From JBJXHN01 sp046233135 (GTDB lineage Bacteria; Pseudomonadota; Alphaproteobacteria; Rhodospirillales; Rhodospirillaceae), in assembly GCA_046233135.1 (NCBI GenBank), contig JBJXHN010000005.1, positions 434,001 to 498,000 of the forward strand: a stretch of 64,000 nucleotides of DNA, given 5' to 3'. The notes below the pieces were generated by a model. It saw only the letters and a program-made list of their open reading frames with translations. It did no database searches and was not told the origin of the DNA. The position numbers and the translations under genes were made by a program. Below are positions 53,254 to 61,277 of the stretch, piece after piece. Position 1 is the first letter of the stretch, and each line of letters starts with the position of its first letter.

Positions 53254-53838
53254 ATGATGCGCCACCTGGACAAAATGCTGGAGCCGACGGCCGAATCCCT
53301 GGGATACGAGCTGGTGCGCGTGACCCTTTTGGGCAGCGAGCGCAAGATCTTGCAGGTGATGGCCGAGCGGGGTGACGGCGAACCGATGACCGTCAGCGAC
53401 TGCGAGGCTCTGAGCCGCGCCCTGTCGGCTGTATTGGATGTGGAAGACCCGATTCCGGGCCGCTACGATCTGGAAGTCAGCTCGCCGGGAATCGACCGGC
53501 CGCTGACCCGACCCAAGGACTTTGCGCGATTCGCCGGTCATGAGGCGCGAATCGAGCTGGACCGGGTGATTGACGGCCATCGCCGCGTGAAGGGCGTGTT
53601 GCTGGGCATCGATGATGACCGCACCATCAGCCTGAAACTGGCCGGAGACGGCACCACCTTCGCCATGCCCTTCGGGGCGGTCACCAAGGCCAAGCTGCTG
53701 TTGACCGACGCCCTGATCGCCGAAGCGCTGCGCGCCGCCAAAAAGGCCCAGGCCAAGGATGGCGGGGACGATGGAGAGGGTCCGGCCGACGCCGCCGGCG
53801 GCGCCAAGGGACCGGTTACCGAAGGCGGGGAAGCCTAG
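53254..53838 (+). CDS. rimP: Ribosome maturation factor RimP
   Basis: A 194-residue 30S assembly factor. The core includes LEPTAESLGYELVRVTLLGSERKILQVMAERGDG, SDCEALSRALSAVLDVEDPIPGRYDLEVSSPGIDRPLTRPKDFARFAGHEARI and the C-terminal Sm-like domain, all typical of RimP. A ~35-residue acidic low-complexity tail follows. The ATG at 53254 is preceded by GGAGGTG at 10 nt; a second Met directly follows. The longer upstream frame runs into the leader terminator and is not coding. It heads the rimP-nusA-ylxR-infB operon. Confidence 0.94.
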   Translation: MMRHLDKMLEPTAESLGYELVRVTLLGSERKILQVMAERGDGEPMTVSDCEALSRALSAVLDVEDPIPGRYDLEVSSPGIDRPLTRPKDFARFAGHEARIELDRVIDGHRRVKGVLLGIDDDRTISLKLAGDGTTFAMPFGAVTKAKLLLTDALIAEALRAAKKAQAKDGGDDGEGPADAAGGAKGPVTEGGEA

Positions 53839-53986
53839 GGCATCGGCTCCCGTGACGGGAACCGGCCGAAGGAACTCACACGTACACCGGGGGACCTCCC
53901 AAGGGTCCGGTGAATCATCAGAGGCATGCCGGGAGTCCCTTCAGGGACCCCCGGCGAGACGACAGACGACGCGGGAAGAAAGAACA

Positions 53987-55618
53987 ATGGAACGCAGCGT
54001 TGGGATGAGCCGCCCGGAACTGATCCAGGTGGCCGACACCGTGGCCCGGGATAAGAACATCGAACGGGAAGAAGTCTTCATGGCCATGGAACAGGCTATT
54101 CAGAAGGCTGGCCGCTCCAAGTACGGCCACGAGCACGACATCCGGGCGCGCATCGACCGCAAGACCGGCGAGATCAAGCTCGCCCGGTACATGGAAGTGG
54201 TCGAAGAGATCGAGGACGAATTCACCCAGGTTACCCTGGATCGGGCCCGTCGCAAGAACAAGGACGTGGAGATCGGGGAATTCCTGGTCGACCCTCTGCC
54301 GCCCATCGACTTCGGCCGCATCGCCGCCCAGACCGCCAAGCAGGTGATCGTGCAGAAGGTGCGTGACGCCGAACGGGAGCGCCAGTTCGAGGAATACAAG
54401 AGCCGCTCCGGCGAGATCGTCAACGGCCTGGTCAAGCGGGTGGAATTCGGCAACGTCATCGTTGATCTGGGGCGTGCCGAAGCCCTGCTGCGCCGCGACG
54501 AAGTGATCCCCCGCGAGCACTTCAAGACAGGCGACAGGATCCGCGCCTTCATCATGGACGTGCGGCCGGAACAGCGCGGGCCGCAGATCTTCCTGTCGCG
54601 CACCCATGAAACCTTCATGGCCAAGCTGTTCACCCAGGAAGTGCCGGAAATCTACGACGGCATCATCGAAATCCGCGCCGTCGCCCGTGATCCGGGCAGC
54701 CGTGCCAAGATTGCCGTGCTGTCCAACGACAGCGCCATTGATCCGGTCGGGGCTTGCGTCGGCATGCGCGGCAGCCGCGTCCAGGCGGTGGTTGCCGAAC
54801 TGCAGGGCGAGAAGATCGACATCATCCAGTGGTCGGCCGATCCCGCCACCTTCGTGGTGAACGCGCTGGCACCGGCCGAAGTGGCCAAGGTGGTGCTGGA
54901 CGAGGAATCCAACCGGATCGAGGTGGTGGTTCCCGACGAACAGCTGTCCCTGGCCATCGGCCGGCGTGGCCAGAACGTGCGCCTCGCCTCCAAGCTGACC
55001 GGCTGGGACATCGACATCCTGACCGAGGCCGAGGAATCCGAACGGCGTCAGGAAGAGTTCAAGACCCGCACCGGTGAATTCATCGAGGCCCTGGACGTTG
55101 ACGATGTGATCGCCCATCTCCTTGTCACCGAGGGCTTCGCCAGTGTTGAGGAAATCGCATTCGTCGCCCTCGACGAACTGACCTATATTGAAGGCTTCGA
55201 CGACGACGTCGCCGCCGAGCTGCAAAACCGCGCACGTATGTTCGTGGAAGAGCAGCAGCGGGCGAACGACGAGCGCCGCCGGGAGCTGGGGGTGGACGAC
55301 GCCATTGCCGTCGTGCCGGGCCTGACGCCGGTGATGCTGGTGGCCCTGGGCGAGCAGGGCGTGAAGTCTCTGGACGACCTCGCCGACTTGGCCAGCGACG
55401 AGCTGATTGAGATCGTCGGCAAGGATGTCATGAATGAAGACGAAGCCAACGCTGTGATCATGGCCGCTCGCGCCCACTGGTTCGACGATGAAGAGCCGGT
55501 GGCCGGGGGCGAGGGGACCGACGGCGGTGACGGTGCGGCGGAAGACGCGGTGGCCGGGGAAGAAAGCGACTCGGAAACGGATGTCGGCGCCGAAAACGAT
55601 TCGGAGGCTGGAGCCTGA
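53987..55618 (+). CDS. nusA: Transcription termination/antitermination factor NusA
   Basis: A 543-residue RNA polymerase-associated factor. Domains in order: N-terminal RNAP-binding (1-125), S1 (about 135-200, GEIVNGLVKRVEFGNVIVDLGRAEALL), KH1 and KH2 (about 200-345, GACVGMRGSRVQAVV, LSLAIGRRGQNVRLASKLTG), then the C-terminal acidic-repeat domain of the alpha/gamma type (DVDDVIAHLLVTEGFASVEEIAFV...). The ATG at 53987 starts MERSVGMSRPEL. It is likely involved in its own leader regulation. The final ~40 residues are Glu/Asp-rich. The 148-nt gap from rimP holds a hairpin (GTCCCTTCAGGGAC) with no T-run. Confidence 0.97.
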   Translation: MERSVGMSRPELIQVADTVARDKNIEREEVFMAMEQAIQKAGRSKYGHEHDIRARIDRKTGEIKLARYMEVVEEIEDEFTQVTLDRARRKNKDVEIGEFLVDPLPPIDFGRIAAQTAKQVIVQKVRDAERERQFEEYKSRSGEIVNGLVKRVEFGNVIVDLGRAEALLRRDEVIPREHFKTGDRIRAFIMDVRPEQRGPQIFLSRTHETFMAKLFTQEVPEIYDGIIEIRAVARDPGSRAKIAVLSNDSAIDPVGACVGMRGSRVQAVVAELQGEKIDIIQWSADPATFVVNALAPAEVAKVVLDEESNRIEVVVPDEQLSLAIGRRGQNVRLASKLTGWDIDILTEAEESERRQEEFKTRTGEFIEALDVDDVIAHLLVTEGFASVEEIAFVALDELTYIEGFDDDVAAELQNRARMFVEEQQRANDERRRELGVDDAIAVVPGLTPVMLVALGEQGVKSLDDLADLASDELIEIVGKDVMNEDEANAVIMAARAHWFDDEEPVAGGEGTDGGDGAAEDAVAGEESDSETDVGAENDSEAGA

Positions 55619-55622
55619 TCCC

Positions 55623-56312
55623 ATGGGTGCCTCTGTCCCCCCCACCGATTCGAACGCCGACGAGCCCGACGGGCCGAATCGGCGGTGCGTGCTCAGCCGG
55701 GCGGTCCGCCCGCGCGAAAGCATGCTGCGATTCGTCGTGGGTCCGGACGGCATCCTGGTCCCCGACCTGGATGCAAGCCTGCCTGGGCGGGGATTATGGT
55801 TGAGCCCCGGGCATGATATGATAGAAAAAGCGGCGGCCAAGGGCGCTTTTGCCCGGGCCGCGCGTCAGGCCGTTACGGTACCCGAGGGCCTGGCAGAGAC
55901 GGTGGACCGTTTGTTGGAGGCTCGCTGCGTCGGCTTGATCGGCTTGGCGCGGAAGGCCGGACAGGCGGTGGCGGGTTACGAGAAGGTGAAAGCCTGGTTG
56001 CGCGATGACCGCGCCGCCCTGGTCTTGCAAGCCTTCGATGGCAGTTCGGGTGAGCGGGCACGATTGGGTGCCGATCATCTGGGTGTGCCCGTCTTCGCCG
56101 TGATGGACCGCGCGGTCCTTGGCCGCGCCTTCGCACGCGAGCAGGCTGTTCACGCCGCCCTGGAAGAAGGGGGTTTGGCGCGTCGCCTGAATGTGGATTT
56201 GTCCCGACTCGCCCGGCTTCGTGGCCGGATCGAGGCGGGCGAGAACAAAACCGATCCGGGGCGTGTTGCCCCGGCGCCGGGCCGGTCCCGGACCTTTGGG
56301 AGCAAGGCATAG
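55623..56312 (+). CDS. ylxR: YlxR (DUF448) and L7Ae-like fused RNA-binding protein
   Basis: A 229-residue two-domain protein. Residues ~18-100 are YlxR/DUF448 (RRCVLSRAVRPRESMLRFVVGPDGILVPDLDASLPGRGLWLSPG), residues ~105-195 are an L7Ae-like domain (RCVGLIGLARKAGQAVAGYEKVKAWLRDDRAALVLQAFDGSSG). In Bacillus these are separate proteins (YlxR, YlxQ) between nusA and infB; the fusion is common in alphaproteobacteria. It probably binds RNA in ribosome biogenesis or nucleoid regulation. The start is 4 nt after the nusA stop, and infB follows in 4 nt. Confidence 0.9.
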   Translation: MGASVPPTDSNADEPDGPNRRCVLSRAVRPRESMLRFVVGPDGILVPDLDASLPGRGLWLSPGHDMIEKAAAKGAFARAARQAVTVPEGLAETVDRLLEARCVGLIGLARKAGQAVAGYEKVKAWLRDDRAALVLQAFDGSSGERARLGADHLGVPVFAVMDRAVLGRAFAREQAVHAALEEGGLARRLNVDLSRLARLRGRIEAGENKTDPGRVAPAPGRSRTFGSKA

Positions 56313-56316
56313 CTGA

Positions 56317-59004
56317 ATGACGAACGAGCAGGATCGCAAAGCCCCCCTGTCCCTGTCTTCGAAGGGCAAGCTTGAGCTGCGCAAGTCGGTCGAGACCGGC
56401 CAGGTGCGCCAGAGCTTTAGCCATGGTCGGTCGAAGGTGGTTCAGGTGGAGCGGCGAAAGAAGCGCCATGTTTCCATGGGTGAACACTCCGCCGATCCGG
56501 CGACCATTCGGGCCGCCATGAAGGGAGCCGCTCCGGGCACTGGTGAAGGAGATCTGACCAGTTCGGAGATCCAGCACCGCATGCGTGCCCTGGAGGCTGC
56601 CCGCAAGGCTGAAGAGGACGCAAAGCGCAAGGCAGAAGAAGACGCCAAGCGCCGCGCCGAGGAAGAGGCCGAAGCCGCCCGCAAGGCTGCGGAAGAAGCC
56701 GCCGAGGCCGCGCGCGTCGCCGAGGAGGAGGCCAAGCGCAAGGCCGAGGAAGAGGCTGCCGCTGCTGCGGCCGCCGCGTCCTCGCCCGCTCGCATGCCGC
56801 CGCCGACGCCGGCCCCCGTACCCAAGCCCGAACCAGCAGCTCCGGCCGCCGCCGAGCAGGTGGCTGCGGACGCGGCTGCTGCTGCGCCTGCTGCCGATCC
56901 GGCCGGTGATGCTGCGCCCAAGGCTGCGCCTGCCGGCAAGAGCAAGACTGCTGGCGAAAAGGAAGGCGAAGGCGACCGCGCGGCCCGTCCGCAGAAGTTC
57001 TCCCGCATCGTCGAGGAGGACGAGGATACCCGTGCCCGCCGCGCTGCGAAGACGGCGGTGCCCAGCAAGCCGCCGGCGGTCCGCAAGGCTCCGACCGATG
57101 CCAAGCGTCGCGGCAAGCTGACCATTTCCAGCGCGCTGGAAGGGGAGGACCGGTCCGAACGCGGACGGTCCGTCGCCTCCATGCGCCGGGCGCAGCAGAA
57201 GGAAAAGCGCAAGGCCCAGCAGCAGCATCAGCCTGCCGAGCGGGTGGTGCGCGACGTGGTCATCCCTGACGCGATTACCGTGCAGGAACTGGCCAACCGT
57301 ATGGCCGAACGCGGAGGGAATGTTATCAAGGCATTGATGAAGATGGGCGTCATGGCGACCATCAACCAGGTGATCGATTCCGACACCGCCGAACTGGTGG
57401 TGGGCGAATTCGGTCACAACTTCCGCCGCGTCTCGGAATCGGATGTGGAAGTGGGCCTGATCGACGAAGCCGTGGAAATCGAGGGTGTGACCGTTCCGCG
57501 TCCGCCGGTGGTGACGGTCATGGGGCACGTCGACCACGGCAAGACCTCGCTGCTGGATGCCTTGCGGTCCACCGACGTGGCCGGCGGCGAAGCCGGCGGG
57601 ATCACCCAGCATATCGGTGCCTATCAGGTCACCATGGAAGGCGGTCAGCGGATCACCTTCATCGATACCCCGGGTCACGCCGCCTTCACGGCGATGCGTG
57701 CCCGTGGTGCCCAGGTGACGGATATCGTGGTGCTGGTGGTTGCGGCCAACGACAGCATCATGCCGCAGACCATCGAAGCGATCCGCCATGCCCGCGCGGC
57801 CAACGTGCCGATGGTGGTGGCGATCAACAAGGTGGACCTGCCCGACGCCAATCCGGAAAAGGTGCGGACCGACCTGTTGCAGCACGAAGTGGTGCTGGAA
57901 GAAATGGGCGGTGATGTGCTGTCGGTCGAAGTGTCGGCCAAGAAGCGCATGAACCTGGACAAGCTGGAAGAAGCGATCCTGCTGCAAGCCGAATTGCTGG
58001 ATCTGCGCTCCAACCCGGAACGCACGGCCCAGGGCGTGATCGTCGAAGCCAAGATGGAAAAGGGCCGGGGCTCGGTTGCCACGGTGCTGGTCCAGAAGGG
58101 CACCCTGAAGGTCGGCGACATCTTCGTGGCCGGCAACGAATGGGGCCGTGTCCGCGCGCTGATCGACGATCACTCCAACCGTGTCGAAGAAGCCGGCCCG
58201 GCGGTTCCGGTCGAGGTCCTGGGCTTCCAGGGCACGCCGGCGGCCGGGGATGACTTCGTGGTGGTGGCCGACGAAAACCGTGCCCGCGAAGTGTCCGAGT
58301 ACCGTCAGCGCAAGGATCGCGACGCACAGCAGCTACGGGCCGCCCGCGGCACCATGGAGCAGATGTTCGAACGCATCCAGGCCGGCGAGGCCAAGGAACT
58401 GCCGGTAGTCATCAAGACCGACGTGCAGGGGTCTGCCGAAGCCCTGGTGGGGACGCTGGAAAAGCTGGGCAACGACGACGTCAAGGTGCGCGTGCTGCAC
58501 GCTGCCGTGGGCGCCATCAACGAATCCGATGTCACCCTGGCCAAGGCCTCCGACGCGGTGATCATCGGCTTCAACGTCCGCGCCAACCCGCAGGCCCGCG
58601 AGATGTCCCGTCGCGACGGGGTGGAAATCCGCTACTACTCGATCATCTACGACGTGGCGGACGAACTGAAGGCCCTGCTGTCGGGCATGCTGGCTCCGAC
58701 CTACCGGGAAAAGCTGCTGGGTTACGCGGAAATCCGCGAAGTCTTCAGCATCTCCCGCGTCGGCAAGGTGGCCGGGTGCATGGTCACGGAAGGGACCGTC
58801 AAGCGGGGTGGCCGGGTCCGCCTGCTGCGCGACAACGTGGTCATCCACGATGGTACCCTGGGCCAGCTCAAGCGCTTCAAGGACGATGTGCGCGAAGTCC
58901 GCGAGGGCTACGAATGCGGCATGTCGTTCGAGAACTACAACGACATCCAGGTCGGCGACTTCATCGAGTGCTTCGAGATGGAAGAGGTGGCGGTCGCGCT
59001 GTAA
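56317..59004 (+). CDS. infB: Translation initiation factor IF-2
   Basis: An 895-residue GTPase that recruits initiator tRNA. The N-terminus starts MTNEQDRKAPLSLSSKGKLELRK with the IF2-associated motif, then a long Ala/Lys/Glu coiled-coil segment (about 90-160, repeated EEDAKRKAEED units) and a Pro/Ala linker. The G domain has GHVDHGKTS (about residues 403-411), DTPGHAAF and NKVD. Domains II-IV follow to the C-terminus GDFIECFEMEEVAVAL. An internal start (IF2-beta) is possible but not obvious. Confidence 0.97.
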   Translation: MTNEQDRKAPLSLSSKGKLELRKSVETGQVRQSFSHGRSKVVQVERRKKRHVSMGEHSADPATIRAAMKGAAPGTGEGDLTSSEIQHRMRALEAARKAEEDAKRKAEEDAKRRAEEEAEAARKAAEEAAEAARVAEEEAKRKAEEEAAAAAAAASSPARMPPPTPAPVPKPEPAAPAAAEQVAADAAAAAPAADPAGDAAPKAAPAGKSKTAGEKEGEGDRAARPQKFSRIVEEDEDTRARRAAKTAVPSKPPAVRKAPTDAKRRGKLTISSALEGEDRSERGRSVASMRRAQQKEKRKAQQQHQPAERVVRDVVIPDAITVQELANRMAERGGNVIKALMKMGVMATINQVIDSDTAELVVGEFGHNFRRVSESDVEVGLIDEAVEIEGVTVPRPPVVTVMGHVDHGKTSLLDALRSTDVAGGEAGGITQHIGAYQVTMEGGQRITFIDTPGHAAFTAMRARGAQVTDIVVLVVAANDSIMPQTIEAIRHARAANVPMVVAINKVDLPDANPEKVRTDLLQHEVVLEEMGGDVLSVEVSAKKRMNLDKLEEAILLQAELLDLRSNPERTAQGVIVEAKMEKGRGSVATVLVQKGTLKVGDIFVAGNEWGRVRALIDDHSNRVEEAGPAVPVEVLGFQGTPAAGDDFVVVADENRAREVSEYRQRKDRDAQQLRAARGTMEQMFERIQAGEAKELPVVIKTDVQGSAEALVGTLEKLGNDDVKVRVLHAAVGAINESDVTLAKASDAVIIGFNVRANPQAREMSRRDGVEIRYYSIIYDVADELKALLSGMLAPTYREKLLGYAEIREVFSISRVGKVAGCMVTEGTVKRGGRVRLLRDNVVIHDGTLGQLKRFKDDVREVREGYECGMSFENYNDIQVGDFIECFEMEEVAVAL

Positions 59005-59097
59005 GGGCGCGACCTCCCTTCCCCTTTCCGCCTCGACCCTCTCCAGGTCTCCGCCTCCTGGAGCACTGGCTCCTGCAGATCCGAAGGACGCTGTGCC

Positions 59098-59568
59098 ATG
59101 GCAAAAGAAGGTTCCAAAGCCCCCTCCCAGCGGCAGCTTCGGGTGGGGGAAGAAATTCGGCACGCTCTGTCCGAGGTGTTCGAACGGGGGGATATCCATG
59201 ATCCCGCCGTTGCCGACACCCCCCTGACGGTGACGGAAGTCCGGGTCAGCCCGGATCTGAAGAACGCCACGGCGTTCGTCATGCGTCTGGGCGGCGGTCC
59301 GATGGACGACGTGCTGGGCGGCCTGAAACGGGCCAAAGCCTTCCTGCGCCACGAGGTGGCCGCGCGGATGCGTCTGCGCTATGCCCCGAACCTGTCGTTC
59401 CAGGAAGACCCCTCGTTCGACACCGCAACCCGGATCGATGCTCTGTTGCATCGCCCCGATGTGGCCCGCGACCTTGTCCGCGAGGACGATGACCCCGAAG
59501 ACGAGGACGAGGATGGTCCCGAAGCGGGATCGGCGCGGGGGAACGCTGGGGGCACCGATGGGGCGTAA
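59098..59568 (+). CDS. rbfA: Ribosome-binding factor A
   Basis: A 156-residue 30S maturation factor. The KH-like core is RQLRVGEEIRHALSEVFERGD, LTVTEVRVSPDLKNATAFV and LRYAPNLSFQEDPSFDTATRIDALL, and an acidic tail of ~30 residues ends the chain. It lies 93 nt after infB with a normal ATG. The gene overlaps truB by 11 nt, so the two are translationally coupled. Confidence 0.95.
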   Translation: MAKEGSKAPSQRQLRVGEEIRHALSEVFERGDIHDPAVADTPLTVTEVRVSPDLKNATAFVMRLGGGPMDDVLGGLKRAKAFLRHEVAARMRLRYAPNLSFQEDPSFDTATRIDALLHRPDVARDLVREDDDPEDEDEDGPEAGSARGNAGGTDGA

Positions 59569-60484
59569 GCGCCGGGGCAAGCCTATTCACGGCTGGATCG
59601 CCATCGACAAACCGCAGGGCATCACCTCCACCGACGTGGTGAACCGGGTCCGTCGGGCCACCGACGCCCAGAAGGTGGGCCATGGCGGAACCCTGGATCC
59701 CATGGCCACCGGTGTCCTGCCGATTGCTCTTGGCGAGGCCACCAAAACGGTGTCCTGGGCCATGGATGGCATCAAGACCTATACGGTGACGGTGCGCTGG
59801 GGCGAATCCCGCGATACCGACGACGCCGAGGGTGCGATAACCGGTACGGCGCCGGGCCGTCCCGATCAGGCCGCCATTGAAGCGGCCCTGCCGGCCTTCA
59901 TCGGGGAAATTTCCCAGGTGCCGCCGATCTATTCGGCGGTGAAGGTGGACGGTAAGCGCGCCTACGACCTGGCCCGCCGGGACGAGGCAGTGGATCTGAA
60001 GGCGCGGATCATCCTGATCAAGGAATTCGCCCTGACCGCCATGCCCGATCCGGACACGGCGGTGTTCCGGGTGGTTTCGGGCAAGGGCGCTTACATGCGC
60101 TCTTTGGCGCGGGACTTGGCGGAGGCTCTGGGAACTTTGGGCCATGTGGTCGCCCTGCGCCGCGAAGCCTGTGGTCCGTTTCGCGCGGAAGAGGCGATTT
60201 CGCTGGATAAGCTGGAGGCGCTGGGGCATAGTGCGCCCGAATCGGAGTCCCTGCTTCCGGTCGAGGCTGCGCTGGACGGCATCCCGGCCGTGCCTTTGAC
60301 CGAAGTGGAGGCCCGCCGCCTGTCCCAAGGACAGCCCGTGTCCCTCTTGCAGATCGCAAGCCGGGTCGAACTCGTCGGACTCACCCCTGGTGGGTCCGTG
60401 CGAGCGATGTCCAATGGGCGATTGGTGGCGTTAGCCAAGATCGCGGGGGGCGAAGTTCGCCCCGTGCGTGTCATCAACCTCTAG
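59558..60484 (+). CDS. truB: tRNA pseudouridine(55) synthase
   Basis: A 308-residue pseudouridine synthase that modifies U55 of tRNA. The active-site motif is VGHGGTLDPMATGVLPIALG with catalytic Asp47; further motifs are KTYTVTVRWGESRDTDD and the C-terminal PUA-like region. The ATG at 59558 (MGRKRRGKPIHGWIAIDKP) is in the end of rbfA; the longer frame is not coding. It precedes rpsO by 41 nt. Confidence 0.95.
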   Translation: MGRKRRGKPIHGWIAIDKPQGITSTDVVNRVRRATDAQKVGHGGTLDPMATGVLPIALGEATKTVSWAMDGIKTYTVTVRWGESRDTDDAEGAITGTAPGRPDQAAIEAALPAFIGEISQVPPIYSAVKVDGKRAYDLARRDEAVDLKARIILIKEFALTAMPDPDTAVFRVVSGKGAYMRSLARDLAEALGTLGHVVALRREACGPFRAEEAISLDKLEALGHSAPESESLLPVEAALDGIPAVPLTEVEARRLSQGQPVSLLQIASRVELVGLTPGGSVRAMSNGRLVALAKIAGGEVRPVRVINL

Positions 60485-60525
60485 GCCGATCCCGCAGAGG
60501 ACGGCTCTGGAAAGGAGTATGATCG

Positions 60526-60795
60526 ATGTCGATCACTGCCGAGCGTAAGACGGAACTCATCAAGGAATTTGCCCGCGCCGAAGGCGACACCGGTTCGCCG
60601 GAAGTCCAGATCGCCATTCTGACGGAGCGGATCATCAACCTGACCGAGCACCTGAAGACGCATAAGAAGGATACCCACTCGCGCCGCGGCCTGCTGATCA
60701 TGGTCGGTCAGCGTCGCCGTCTGCTCGATTACCTGAAGGGCAAGAGCGTCCAGCGGTACGAAGAGCTGATCGGACGTCTGGGCATCCGCAAGTAA
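60526..60795 (+). CDS. rpsO: Ribosomal protein S15
   Basis: An 89-residue primary 16S rRNA-binding protein. The sequence MSITAERKTELIKEFARAEGDTGSPEVQIAILTERI and HLKTHKKDTHSRRGLLIMVGQRRRLLDYLK are the conserved family core, at normal length. A ribosome binding site (GGAAAGGAG) precedes the ATG. The pnp gene follows after a 482-nt structured spacer. Confidence 0.98.
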   Translation: MSITAERKTELIKEFARAEGDTGSPEVQIAILTERIINLTEHLKTHKKDTHSRRGLLIMVGQRRRLLDYLKGKSVQRYEELIGRLGIRK

Positions 60796-61277
60796 CCAGT
60801 CCAGACCAGGGCGTCGGCGATCTCGTCGGCGCCCTTGGTTTAGAGCGGCCCCCCGGGGCGGATGCGGTGGCGGGTCTGGTCGATGACTGGACCAGCCGGC
60901 TCCGCGCTCCGGCCCGGCAGGAAAGCCGGGCCGCTTTGAACCGAACCTGACCGCCCGCCGCCCCCCAATGCCCCGGGGTCCGGATTTCCCCGAAGGGTCA
61001 CACCCGGGGACCGGATGCACGAGGTTCCCGGCAGGGGAGAGCGGCGCGGTACGGGCCGATGACGGCACGGGCGCCCTCAGGGGAGGGGCCGTTCCGGATC
61101 CCGGCCCCCCGCCTCACCGGAGGCGGGAACGACGGCATCGCGGACCCCAGGGGGGTCCCCGGCCGCCAGGGATTAGGGCGGAGAGGCAATCCGGTCTCCC
61201 CGCTTCGCGATACCCGCATCCTGGCGAGCCGGCGCATCCGGCGGCGATGGTTAAGGACGAAAAGGAAGACAGACCGC
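60796..61277 (+). promoter_or_regulatory. Structured rpsO-pnp spacer (pnp leader)
   Basis: No gene is seen in 482 nt. It holds several stable hairpins: 60805-60839 (15 pairs including G-T, one bulge, ATCT loop), 60910-60933 (CGGCCCGGC/GCCGGGCCG, 9 bp, followed by CTTT), 61108-61127 (CCCGCCTC/GAGGCGGG, 8 bp), and GACCCC/GGGGTC at about 61143-61156. In E. coli the pnp leader hairpin is cut by RNase III and then controlled by PNPase itself; this region may act likewise, and the first hairpin may terminate rpsO. Confidence 0.55.

Noticed and set aside
53918..55840. Long open frame opposite nusA (640 codons); similar ones opposite trpE(G) and pnp
   Set aside because: Antisense shadows of strongly coding GC-rich genes; no recognisable domains and no ribosome binding sites.
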